A stretch of DNA of 64,000 bases from assembly GCA_025808415.1 (NCBI GenBank), contig CP075525.1, positions 1,473,501 to 1,537,500 on the forward strand, written 5' to 3'. Positions 36,376-44,107 of this stretch are shown here, piece by piece. Origin of the DNA: Cyclobacteriaceae bacterium (GTDB taxonomy: Bacteria > Bacteroidota > Bacteroidia > Cytophagales > Cyclobacteriaceae). The position numbers and the translations under genes are program-made. The notes under the pieces are model-generated. The model was not told the DNA's origin. It did no database searches and saw only the letters and a list, made by a program, of their open reading frames with translations. Within the stretch, counting starts at the first letter, position 1. Every line of letters starts with the position of its first letter.

Positions 36376-36406
36376 GTCAATTAACAGTTGATAGCTAACA
36401 ATTGAC
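36376..36406. repeat. short inverted repeat in the murA leader
   Basis: GTCAATT (36376-36382) and AATTGAC (36400-36406) flank an A/T-rich centre with the dispersed-repeat look of many Bacteroidota intergenic regions. It ends 3 nt before the murA start codon and could affect initiation. Confidence 0.45.
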
Positions 36407-36490
36407 AATAATAAAGATTTCTGTTGGCTATTCCATAACCACAATAGAACTGTCAGTCACTTGTTGAAACCTGAAATAAAAAAATGAAAT

Positions 36491-36517
36491 AGCCTTTGAC
36501 AAGCTCAGGCTGACAAA
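36491..36517 (-). repeat. dispersed hairpin repeat, copy 1 (3' of DUF4290 gene)
   Basis: On the minus strand: TTGTC, then AGCCT-GAGCTTGTCAA-AGGCT, a 5-bp stem. It starts 3 nt after the DUF4290 stop codon. A second copy at 40491-40517 has a different but still paired stem, and both follow a stop codon in the sense direction. Confidence 0.6.
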
Positions 36518-36519
36518 TA

Positions 36520-37203
36520 TTAGTCTCTTCTTCTGCGATTCTTATTCTTGTTGAAAGGCTTTTGATGGCGGTGTTTGCCACCTCCATTGTTCCGGTCGCG
36601 CTCACGCTCGCCTTGTACAGGCTGTAGTTTTTTCTTTTCACGGTAAAGCATCTCGAACAGGTTTTCTTCACGCACCTTATCGATGTTAAGCGTTAGTCTC
36701 CCTTCCGACATGATCCTGATGTCATTGAGGATAACTGAATCGTCCAGTGTTTCTTTGTTCCAGGCTCCGAAGAAGGTTTTCATCAGTTTACCCAGGTAGA
36801 TGATCGCATCTTCCCGTTCAGATGGATCTTCTTTTTTCATGGCCTCTTTCACCAGCTTCTCAATGTTCTTGCCATAGTGCTTGAACCTTACCTTGCTTTG
36901 CGGGTAGTCCACTTTCATAGGCTTCTTGAAAAGTACTTCGGGTTCGGGCACCGGGTATGGATTGTTGATATCGAGGTTAAAATCGGCTATGATGTACAGG
37001 TCATCCCAAAGGCGCTGTGGGTTTTCAGGTTGGTCTTTTAAACTTGGTGTAAGCTGTTTGATCAGTTCAATCAGTGTAGCGGCCAGTTCAGTACGCTTTT
37101 CCTTATCGGGAACGCTACGGATGTACTCCACTAATTTCTGAACGTTGCGTCCGTATTCCTTTAAAATAATGTGTGGTCTTGCGGTGTTGTATTCGCCTAT
37201 CAT
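36520..37203 (-). CDS. DUF4290 protein
   Basis: A 227-residue protein matching DUF4290, a family restricted to Bacteroidota as far as I know. It starts MIGEYNTARPHIILKEYGRNVQKLVEYI, with a second, similar stretch at 105-125 (VRFKHYGKNIEKLVKEAM), hinting at an internal repeat. The last 35 residues are very basic and rich in Arg, Lys, Asn and Gly (for example KNKNRRRRD), suggesting nucleic-acid or ribosome contact. Function is unknown. It lies between a UvrD/PcrA-type helicase gene and murA, all on the minus strand, with short gaps of 46 and 147 nt. Confidence 0.85.
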   Translation of the reverse strand: MIGEYNTARPHIILKEYGRNVQKLVEYIRSVPDKEKRTELAATLIELIKQLTPSLKDQPENPQRLWDDLYIIADFNLDINNPYPVPEPEVLFKKPMKVDYPQSKVRFKHYGKNIEKLVKEAMKKEDPSEREDAIIYLGKLMKTFFGAWNKETLDDSVILNDIRIMSEGRLTLNIDKVREENLFEMLYREKKKLQPVQGERERDRNNGGGKHRHQKPFNKNKNRRRRD

Positions 37204-37249
37204 GTAATTGGATTTATGGATGCAGAACCGTAAAAATCAATATTCTGCC

Positions 37250-39520
37250 TTAATTGTGTATTCTGAGTTTGGCAAAGCTAAGTAATAAGGTCTTCTCACC
37301 AAAATCGTCAAATAGTATTTTAGCCTTCCTGTCGGCCCCGGAATCATCCATTTTGGTTACCGTTCCATAACCGAATTTAGGATGCTCCACCTTCATGCCT
37401 TCCTGCAATATGGAGGTATCGCTTGGGGTAAAGTCGACCGGGGTTTTATAGGAGGTTGCCGACTTTTGAACCGGTGCTGAGGAGGTTGTTCGTTTGATGC
37501 CATTGACCAGCGACCGGGCATAGTTTCCTGACGGGCGCGGAGAGGATTCCAGTCCGCTAAACTTTGTACTGACTTTGATATACCGCTGATCGAGGTCATC
37601 TAAAAAACGGCTGGGTTCGCAATTTTTCAACCGGCCAAAGCGATAACGTGTTAGTGCGTAGGAGAGAAACAATCGTTTTTGCGCACGGGTAATGGCTACA
37701 TAAAAAAGCCTTCGTTCTTCTTCCAGTTCGGCCCGGCTGCTGAGCATCATCTGCGAGGGGAACAAGTCTTCTTCCAGCCCAACAATGTACACGTATTTAA
37801 ACTCAAGACCTTTCGCCATGTGGATGGTCATCAGCGTAACCTTTTCCGGATCTTTATCCTTGTCTTCATCCTGCCCGGTAATGAGTGATACATCTTGAAG
37901 GAAAGCGCTTAGCGATTTGTCTGTTTTCTCCGGATCATCTACATACTCTTTAATGGCGTTCAATAATTCCTGAACGTTTTCATAACGACTTAACCCTTCT
38001 ACGGTCTTATCTTCATACAATTCACGCAGTAAACCTGAACCTTTAGAAATTTCAAAGGCCGCATCATAGGCATCTTTTCTTTCAATCTCAATACTAAAGC
38101 GTTTGATAAGTGTAACAAAATCATCTACCGCTCCGGCTGCGCGGCCGCCAATAAACGATGAAGCATTTTGCAACACTTCCCAAATAGAAATGGCGTGGTC
38201 ATTGGCGGCAATAACAATCTTATCAACGGTGGTATCGCCAATTCCCCGCTTGGGTAAATTGATTATTCTTCTGAAAGAGGCTTCATCGTTTTGATTGAGG
38301 GCAAAACGGAGGTAGGCCAGTAAATCTTTAATTTCCTTTCGTTGATAAAACGATAACCCGCCAACCACTTTGTATTTGATGTTCATCCTGCGCAAGGCCT
38401 CTTCAATTGCCCGTGACTGGCTGTTGGTTCGGTAGAGTATAACGAAGTCGCTGAACTTGAGCTGGTGCTGCATCTTTTCCTCAAAGATGGACGAAGCCAC
38501 CAACCGCCCTTCTTCATTATCCGAAACGGCTTTGATCAATTCTACCAGGTTTCCTTCTTCGTTGGCCGTCCAGACCGTTTTAGGAAGTTGGGCCCTGTTT
38601 TTTTGGATAACTGAGTTGGCCGCTTCTACGATGGTTTGTGTGGAGCGGTAATTCTGCTCCAGCTTAAAAACTTTAAGGTCAGGGTAGTCGCGTTCAAAAT
38701 TCAGTATGTTGGTAATATCTGCTCCGCGGAAAGCGTATATGCTTTGCGCATCATCGCCTACCACACAAATATTTTCCCAGCGTGAGCAAAGTTTGCGGAT
38801 AATGAAATACTGGCACAGGTTAGTGTCCTGAAACTCATCCACCAATACATACTTGATCCTGTGCTGGTATTTGTTCAGCGCCTCCAGGTGTTCTTTAAAG
38901 AGCTTGTCGGTATTGAACAATAAATCATCAAAATCCATAGCGCCAGCTTTGAAGCAACGCAGGGCGTAGGCTTTATAAATGTTGCCCATCTCCGGGCGCA
39001 TATTGGAAGCGTCATCGCTTTTCAACTCCGGGTTGGCGAGGTATTCCTGCCAGCTTATCAGCCTGTTCTTGGCGGCTGAAATACGATTATACACCACATT
39101 GGCTTTGTAGGTGGCCTCATCAAGACCCAGTTCCTTAACAATGTTTTTTATCAGTGTTTTGGAGTCGTCAGTATCATAGATCGTAAAGCTGTTGGGGTAC
39201 CCCAACAGGTGTGCTTCGGCCCGCAGGATGCGTGCAAATACCGAGTGAAACGTACCCATCCACAGGTTGCGGGCATCACCGCCAACAACGGTTTCAATCC
39301 GCTCGCGCATTTCTTTGGCGGCCTTGTTGGTAAACGTCAGCGCCATAATACTGAAGGGATCCACCTGCTTATCGCGAATCAGGTGGGCAATGCGGTAGGT
39401 CAGTACACGGGTTTTTCCTGAGCCGGCCCCGGCAATAATCATAGTGGGGCCTTCGGTGTTGATTACTCCCTCACGTTGCGCTTCATTCAGTTGATCCAGG
39501 TAATCCATATCGGGGTGCAA
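37250..39520 (-). CDS. pcrA: UvrD/PcrA-type superfamily 1 DNA helicase
   Basis: A 756-residue 3'-5' helicase. Motif I is GAGSGKTRVLTYRIAHL, Ia is ALTFTNKAAKEMRER, motif II is VLVDEFQDTN, III is VVGDDAQSIYAFRGA, IV is LEQNYRST, V includes VTLMTIHMAKGLEFKYV and VI is VAITRAQKRLFLSYA. The C-terminal 70 residues contain the Tudor-like tail (GMKVEHPKFGYGTVTKM), as in PcrA. It acts in repair, replication restart and RNA-polymerase removal. Length is typical. UvrD and PcrA cannot be told apart by sequence alone. Confidence 0.94.
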   Translation of the reverse strand: MHPDMDYLDQLNEAQREGVINTEGPTMIIAGAGSGKTRVLTYRIAHLIRDKQVDPFSIMALTFTNKAAKEMRERIETVVGGDARNLWMGTFHSVFARILRAEAHLLGYPNSFTIYDTDDSKTLIKNIVKELGLDEATYKANVVYNRISAAKNRLISWQEYLANPELKSDDASNMRPEMGNIYKAYALRCFKAGAMDFDDLLFNTDKLFKEHLEALNKYQHRIKYVLVDEFQDTNLCQYFIIRKLCSRWENICVVGDDAQSIYAFRGADITNILNFERDYPDLKVFKLEQNYRSTQTIVEAANSVIQKNRAQLPKTVWTANEEGNLVELIKAVSDNEEGRLVASSIFEEKMQHQLKFSDFVILYRTNSQSRAIEEALRRMNIKYKVVGGLSFYQRKEIKDLLAYLRFALNQNDEASFRRIINLPKRGIGDTTVDKIVIAANDHAISIWEVLQNASSFIGGRAAGAVDDFVTLIKRFSIEIERKDAYDAAFEISKGSGLLRELYEDKTVEGLSRYENVQELLNAIKEYVDDPEKTDKSLSAFLQDVSLITGQDEDKDKDPEKVTLMTIHMAKGLEFKYVYIVGLEEDLFPSQMMLSSRAELEEERRLFYVAITRAQKRLFLSYALTRYRFGRLKNCEPSRFLDDLDQRYIKVSTKFSGLESSPRPSGNYARSLVNGIKRTTSSAPVQKSATSYKTPVDFTPSDTSILQEGMKVEHPKFGYGTVTKMDDSGADRKAKILFDDFGEKTLLLSFAKLRIHN

Positions 39521-39575
39521 ATTAAGCGATCAACACCATGAATAAAGTTTCGGTTTATATTTTTTCCTGTTTGAA

Positions 39576-39607
39576 TTGAAATTATTCTTCCGATCCGTCT
39601 ACTTTTG
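39576..39607 (+). promoter_or_regulatory. candidate promoter of the TcmP-like gene
   Basis: TTG (39576-39578), 21-nt spacer, then TACTTTTG (39600-39607), an exact -7 match. The predicted leader is only about 10 nt before the TTG start at 39624. Confidence 0.5.
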
Positions 39608-39623
39608 TTAAACCGCTTTTTAG

Positions 39624-40472
39624 TTGACATCATCCGATAACTCTTTTTTTATTCACGATGGGTTTCCCATAACGGCAGCCGAGCCGTGGTTTAAAGTAAA
39701 AGTTCAACTCATCCAGCGGTATTTGCGATCTTTTGTTACCCATTGCGCTGAAAAATCGGATGAGATTATTGTGGTGGATTTATTTGCTGGCAGCGGATTG
39801 TATTCGTTAGGCTACCAGAAAGAACTGTTTGCCGGGTCGTGCCTCGCCTCGTTGCAGGCCGATCTTCCCATTTCGAAATGGATATTTTGTGAGCGCGATC
39901 CGGAATCCGCGAAAGCGTTGAAGATCAGGGTTAACAAATATTTCAAGGGTAAAAATGTTTTGATTTTTGAAGATTCGCTGGAGAAACTGCCGGAGAAACT
40001 TCAGTATTACGTTCCGCAATCAAAACGGGGATACCGCGTAAGCGTGTTTTGTATAGTCGATCCGTTTGCCATTGATGTGCCCTTTTCGATGCTGGACACG
40101 CTGCAAGGCATGGGCTTTAGCTTTGTTGTTCCGTTTACCTTTAGCCTGAACGACCGGCACAACTATCGTTTTTACCTGAACGAGCACCGGGAGAAATTAA
40201 AAAAATACCTGGGTGGTTACAAAGACATTGAAAAGCTGGAGGATGTAAAAAGCAACCTGGAGTTTTACAAGCGCACCGTTCGGATGATCCGCAACAATAT
40301 GCTGGTGTTGGGCATGAACAGTTCACTGGCGGTACAGCGGCTGGATTCCGGATTGATGGAATTGCCGATTTACTATGTAGGAATATTTTCAAAAGCATAC
40401 CCGGCACGGGTTATTCAACGCGAGGTGGAAGAAACGGTTCACAATCAGTTCACGTTGTTTGATGCGGTGTGA
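39624..40472 (+). CDS. TcmP-like protein (three-Cys-motif partner family), TTG start
   Basis: A 282-residue protein that resembles TcmP, the three-Cys-motif partner family. Supporting features are the N-terminal KVQLIQRYLRSF, VVDLFAGSGLYSLGYQKELFAGSCLASL (compare DxFAGxG...GSPL), the Glu-rich FCERDPESA, and FCIVDPFAIDVPFSML (compare DPFG...W). The DLFAGSG element is methyltransferase-like, yet activity is unproven. The frame has a stop codon directly before TTG at 39624 and no methionine until the middle, so TTG is the likely start. TcmP genes often travel with mobile or phage-related genes and a Cys-motif partner; here the next gene encodes a Cys-rich DUF3109 protein. Confidence 0.65.
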   Translation: MTSSDNSFFIHDGFPITAAEPWFKVKVQLIQRYLRSFVTHCAEKSDEIIVVDLFAGSGLYSLGYQKELFAGSCLASLQADLPISKWIFCERDPESAKALKIRVNKYFKGKNVLIFEDSLEKLPEKLQYYVPQSKRGYRVSVFCIVDPFAIDVPFSMLDTLQGMGFSFVVPFTFSLNDRHNYRFYLNEHREKLKKYLGGYKDIEKLEDVKSNLEFYKRTVRMIRNNMLVLGMNSSLAVQRLDSGLMELPIYYVGIFSKAYPARVIQREVEETVHNQFTLFDAV

Positions 40473-40490
40473 TTTACCAACTTATCTTGT

Positions 40491-40517
40491 TTGTCAGGTT
40501 GAGCCTGTCGAAACCTG
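40491..40517 (+). repeat. dispersed hairpin repeat, copy 2 (3' of TcmP-like gene)
   Basis: TTGTC, then AGGTT-GAGCCTGTCGA-AACCT: same loop pattern as the copy at 36491-36517 but with a different, still complementary stem. It begins 18 nt after the TcmP-like stop codon. Confidence 0.6.
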
Positions 40518-40587
40518 ATTAATTCTGAATTTCCGGATTATCCTATTCCGAAATAATGCCTTATGTTTATGCGCTTAATTAATACCT

Positions 40588-41163
40588 ATGATCAAGATCG
40601 GTGATGTGCTGGTATCGGACGATATAAAAGAGAAGGAGTTCGTCTGCAATTTGGAAAAGTGCAAAGGCGCCTGTTGTGTGGAAGGCGACTATGGCGCACC
40701 GCTGGAAGATGATGAACTGGACATCCTGAAAAAGATTTATCCGAAAGTAAAGCCCTACCTCACCCCGGAAGGAATAAAAGCCATTGAAGAGCAGGGTACA
40801 CATGTGCTGGATGATGATGGCGATTTTTCAACCCCTACCATTGGTGGTAAAGAATGTGCCTATGCGTTGTATGATGCTAAGGGCATATTGAAATGCGGGA
40901 TTGAGCAGGCTTATTATGATGGTAAGATTACATGGAAGAAACCTATCTCCTGCCACCTTTACCCCATTCGCATAACCAAAAAGAAAAATTTTGAAGCCGT
41001 GAATTATCACAAGTGGAGTATTTGCTCACCCGCCTGCGCCTTGGGCAAGGAGTTACAGGTGCCCCTCTATAAATTTCTTAAAGATCCATTGGTAAGAAAA
41101 TACGGACAGGCGTGGTATGATGAATTGGTGCGTGAGATTGAGAAGGTGGAGGTTAGTAAATAG
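40588..41163 (+). CDS. DUF3109 Cys-rich protein
   Basis: A 191-residue DUF3109 protein. The N-terminal cysteine group [20 protein letters not shown] (about 18-37), further cysteines in [21 protein letters not shown] and SCHLYP, and [10 protein letters not shown] near 146 would provide a metal or iron-sulfur site, as for the related YkgJ/CxxCxxCC zinc/iron-chelating proteins. It is common and usually single-copy in Bacteroidota; the function is not known. It lies 115 nt after the TcmP-like gene, with a hairpin repeat between them, so co-transcription is uncertain. Confidence 0.88.
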   Translation: MIKIGDVLVSDDIKEKEFVCNLEKCKGACCVEGDYGAPLEDDELDILKKIYPKVKPYLTPEGIKAIEEQGTHVLDDDGDFSTPTIGGKECAYALYDAKGILKCGIEQAYYDGKITWKKPISCHLYPIRITKKKNFEAVNYHKWSICSPACALGKELQVPLYKFLKDPLVRKYGQAWYDELVREIEKVEVSK

Positions 41164-41172
41164 GAGGAGGTA

Positions 41173-41285
41173 TCAACGCTGTTCGGGACCTGCCTATCGC
41201 AGGCTTTATAATCCCGAACCCGGATACAAAGGATTTAAAATCCGTTTTATCTTAGCTTCGACATTACAAATGTCGAAGAGCACGT
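41173..41285 (+). repeat. structured dispersed repeat, copy A
   Basis: About 113 nt with the layout: TTCGGGA...TCCCGAA hairpin (with an extra small hairpin CCTGCCTATCGCAGG in the loop), GGATTTAAAATCC palindrome, and CTTCGACATT/AATGTCGAAG hairpin, ending GAGCACGT. A second copy at 41919-42015 is nearly identical outside the loop insertion. Between 41286 and 41378 no gene is visible, only a short basic open frame. Confidence 0.8.
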
Positions 41286-41378
41286 GTGGTGCGCATCCAG
41301 CTGAAAAAGGCCAGCCTTAAGAAACTGCCGGCCAAGGTCCGGAGGAAGTTTAAGAAACAGGATTAAATCCAATCCATG

Positions 41379-41891
41379 TTATTCGCCAGGAACCTCTTTC
41401 TCTGCAGCGCTTCCTTCCTGCTTCTGGTATTCAATCTTCGTGATGCGCCAAGTAAACTGATGCGCAGGGGTTTGTACCACCACTTCATCCCCCTCTTCTT
41501 TTTTCAGGAGTGCCTGGGCCATGGGTGAGTCGATGGAGATGCAGTCGGTTGAACCAATGATTTCCTCGCCCCCTACGATACGGAATCATTTCTTCAAGCT
41601 TTTGTCGTTTTCAATTTCCACCCAGGCGCCAAACATCACCTTGCCCTCCTGGAAAGGGGAGTAGTGCACTACCTTCAGGTCGTCAATGCGTTTGCGCAGG
41701 TACAAAATGCGCCTGTCTATTTCGCGAAGGCGCTTTTTGTTGTAATGGTAGTCGGCATTCTCAGAACGGTCGCCCAGGCTGGCTGCCCATGACACCTTCT
41801 GCGTGATGTCCGGCCGCTCCACCCGCCAGAGGTGATCCAGTTCCGCTTTTAACTTCTCCAGGCCTTCGGGGGTAATAAGTAATGTTTTCAA
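41379..41891 (-). pseudogene. greB: greB interrupted by an in-frame TGA
   Basis: A GreB transcript-cleavage factor broken by one nonsense codon. The first 101 residues (from a TTG at 41891, ITPEGLEKLKAELDHLW ... SLGDRSENADYHYNKKRLREID ... EGKVMFGAWVEIEND) closely follow E. coli GreB. TGA at 41586-41588 then stops the frame, and the same frame continues FRIVGGEEIIGSTDCISIDS ... AQALLKKEEGDEVVVQTPA to a TAA at 41379. E. coli GreB has Arg just before FRIVG, so a single CGA to TGA change explains it. The coiled-coil tip acidic pair region is intact, but the truncated product lacks the C-terminal FKBP-like domain. A sequencing error is possible. Intact greA lies at 51682. Confidence 0.85.
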
Positions 41892-41918
41892 GGTGAATGT
41901 TTTTTTAATCCCCCTCAA

Positions 41919-42015
41919 TCAACGCTGTTCGGGATTTGTAATCCCGAACCCGGATACAAAGGATTTAAAATCCGTTTTGTCTTAGCTTCGACATTTCAAA
42001 TGTCGAAGAGCACGT
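41919..42015 (+). repeat. structured dispersed repeat, copy B
   Basis: About 97 nt, same orientation as copy A at 41173-41285. Hairpins: GTTCGGGAT/ATCCCGAAC (41927-41948), ACAAAGGATTTAAAATCCGTTTTGT region, and CTTCGACATTTCAAATGTCGAAG (41985-42008 region). The pair brackets the interrupted greB gene. Confidence 0.8.
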
Positions 42016-42026
42016 TAAATCCTGAA

Positions 42027-42058
42027 CAAAAAGAGGCTGCCCCTTTTGAGACAGCCTC
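42027..42058 (-). terminator. terminator of the fabH-efp-accB-accC operon
   Basis: Minus strand: GAGGCTG (from 42058) pairs with CAGCCTC (to 42033) around a 12-nt loop, then TTTTTG. It lies just after the accC stop codon at 42067. Confidence 0.75.
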
Positions 42059-42066
42059 CTTAATTT

Positions 42067-43416
42067 TTATTTCAGGTCGCTGAAATCAAACGAAGTCTCC
42101 AAAAACTTAGTGGTGAACTTACCCGACCGGAAAATAGCGTTGTCCATCAGTTTAATGTGGAAAGGTATTGTGGTTTTAATACCTTCAATTACAAATTCTT
42201 GTAACGCGCGTTTCATACGGGTGATTACTTCTTCTCTTGACTGACCGCTTACAATAAGTTTGGCAATCATCGAGTCGTAATTGGGTGGGATGGTGTAGCC
42301 GGCATACACATGGCTGTCAATACGCACACCATGCCCACCGGGCAAGTGCAAGTTGGTAATTTTTCCAGGTGAAGGGCGGAAGCCGTTGGCTGGGTCTTCG
42401 GCATTAATACGGCATTCCATCGAAAACAAATTCGGGAAATAGTTTTTACCCGAAATGGGTACACCTGCGGCAACTTTAATCTGCTCTTTAATCAGGTCGT
42501 AGTCGGTAACTTCTTCGGTAATCGGGTGTTCCACCTGAATGCGGGTGTTCATTTCCATAAAGTAGAACTTGCCGTGCTTGTCTACCAGAAACTCTATCGT
42601 TCCTGCTCCCTCATAGTTAATGGCTTGTGCGCCTTTAATGGCAGCTTCTCCCATTTGTTCGCGCAATTCCTGACTTACAATAGGCGAAGGTGTTTCTTCA
42701 ACTAACTTCTGGTGCCTGCGCTGAATAGAACAATCGCGCTCAGAAAGGTGGCACACCTTTCCATATTGATCGCCTACCACTTGAATTTCAATATGTCGGG
42801 GCTCCTCCACAAATTTCTCAAGGTACAGGCCATCGTTGCCAAAGGCAGCACCGGCTTCGCGCCTGGCATCATCCCAGGCTTTTTGAAATTCCGATTCATT
42901 GTTGATGATGCGCATGCCTTTACCGCCACCGCCTGCAGTAGCCTTAACAATAACCGGGTAGCCAATATCTTTGGCGAGTTTAACACCTTCCTCCATAGAA
43001 CTGAGCAAACCATCTGAACCCGGTATGGTAGGAACGCCTGCTTTTTTCATGGTATCCTTGGCTGTCGATTTATCGCCCATGGCTTCAATCATGGCCGGGG
43101 TAGGGCCGATAAATTTTATTCCATACTCATGACAAATGGAAGAGAATTCTGCGCGTTCAGAAAGAAAACCATAACCGGGGTGAATGGCATCGGCATTGGT
43201 GATTTCTGCTGCTGAGATTATTCGAGGAATATTTAAATAGGAATCTTTACTTGGCGCTGCACCGATGCACACGGCCTCATCCGCAAAGCGAACATGCAGG
43301 CTTTCGCGATCGGCTGTTGAATAAACAGCAACGGTTTTGATACCCATTTCGCGGCATGTGCGTATTACGCGCAGGGCAATTTCACCTCGGTTGGCTATTA
43401 ATATTTTTTTGAACAT
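42067..43416 (-). CDS. accC: acetyl-CoA carboxylase, biotin carboxylase subunit
   Basis: A 449-residue biotin carboxylase that carboxylates biotin on AccB, first step of fatty acid synthesis. It starts [23 protein letters not shown], has the ATP-grasp glycine-rich loop [14 protein letters not shown], and the catalytic stretches [19 protein letters not shown] and ECRINAEDP. Length is normal. It is the last gene of the operon with accB upstream; the 108-nt gap between them holds an A/T-rich inverted repeat. Confidence 0.97.
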   Translation of the reverse strand: MFKKILIANRGEIALRVIRTCREMGIKTVAVYSTADRESLHVRFADEAVCIGAAPSKDSYLNIPRIISAAEITNADAIHPGYGFLSERAEFSSICHEYGIKFIGPTPAMIEAMGDKSTAKDTMKKAGVPTIPGSDGLLSSMEEGVKLAKDIGYPVIVKATAGGGGKGMRIINNESEFQKAWDDARREAGAAFGNDGLYLEKFVEEPRHIEIQVVGDQYGKVCHLSERDCSIQRRHQKLVEETPSPIVSQELREQMGEAAIKGAQAINYEGAGTIEFLVDKHGKFYFMEMNTRIQVEHPITEEVTDYDLIKEQIKVAAGVPISGKNYFPNLFSMECRINAEDPANGFRPSPGKITNLHLPGGHGVRIDSHVYAGYTIPPNYDSMIAKLIVSGQSREEVITRMKRALQEFVIEGIKTTIPFHIKLMDNAIFRSGKFTTKFLETSFDFSDLK

Positions 43417-43420
43417 AGTT

Positions 43421-43520
43421 CTGATTTTAGATTTACGATTTACGATTTAAGATTTTGATTTAACCCAGAACGACTTGAACTTCTGATGAATCTAAAATCC
43501 TAAATCTAAAATCTTAAATG
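43421..43520. repeat. A/T-rich inverted repeat between accB and accC
   Basis: Left arm 43421-43462 and right arm 43487-43520 are built from imperfect tandem copies of a seven-base unit like GATTTTA/ATCTAAA, in opposite orientation. It could form a long weak hairpin in the accB-accC transcript. Confidence 0.6.
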
Positions 43521-43524
43521 TGTC

Positions 43525-44097
43525 TTAATCGGGTTCAACAACAAACAGCACCTGGTCATATTCAACCGGTGATGCATTCTCCACATTAACCTTAACAATG
43601 GTGCCTGAAACTTCTGATTCAATTTCATTGAATAGTTTCATCGCTTCAATAATACAAAGGGTCTGGCCTTTGGAAACTTTATCGCCAACGGAAACAAACG
43701 GGGGCGAATCGGGATTTCCGGAACGATAGAATGTTCCGATCATGGGTGACTTAATATCAACTGTTTTCTTACCCGATGATGCTTCGGCAACTGGGGTAGC
43801 TTTTGGTTGGGGGGCAGTTTGCGCTACCGTTTGTGGCTGTATTGCCGGTGCCACGGTTTGAACAGGCGCAGCTACAACCGGGGCGGATGATTTCAATACT
43901 TTTTGGTCGGGTTCGCGCTTGATGTGAAGTTTTAATTCACCGGTTTCGATGTTTACTTCATTCAGCCCTGTTTTGGAAATAAAATCAATAAGGTCGCGTA
44001 TTTCGGTTGTTTTCATAGTTGTTGATGTGTTGGTGGAAGTTGGCCGTGTTGGCGCTGTTCCGGTTTTGGATGTTTTTGTTGCCTTACTTTTAGCCAT
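43525..44097 (-). CDS. accB: acetyl-CoA carboxylase, biotin carboxyl carrier protein
   Basis: A biotin carrier of up to 190 residues. The N-terminal 27 residues are low-complexity Lys/Thr/Ser; translation might instead begin at the internal ATG at 44016 (MKTTEIRDLIDFI), which is where typical AccB proteins start. A flexible Pro/Ala/Gln linker (about 72-108) precedes the biotinyl domain with the attachment lysine in IIEAMKLFNEIESE (Lys154 from the long start). It follows efp by 10 nt and works with AccC encoded next. Confidence 0.95.
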   Translation of the reverse strand: MAKSKATKTSKTGTAPTRPTSTNTSTTMKTTEIRDLIDFISKTGLNEVNIETGELKLHIKREPDQKVLKSSAPVVAAPVQTVAPAIQPQTVAQTAPQPKATPVAEASSGKKTVDIKSPMIGTFYRSGNPDSPPFVSVGDKVSKGQTLCIIEAMKLFNEIESEVSGTIVKVNVENASPVEYDQVLFVVEPD

Positions 44098-44107
44098 AAT
44101 ACACTTT

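Noticed and set aside
41286..41366. Short basic frame after repeat copy A ending KKLPAKVRRKFKKQD
   Set aside because: About 25 codons with a possible GTG start inside the end of the repeat; no start signal, no recognised family. It may be a gene remnant but cannot be supported.
41586..41588. TGA as selenocysteine or programmed recoding in greB
   Set aside because: E. coli GreB has Arg here, no SECIS-like structure is obvious next to the codon, and a single C to T change explains it more simply.
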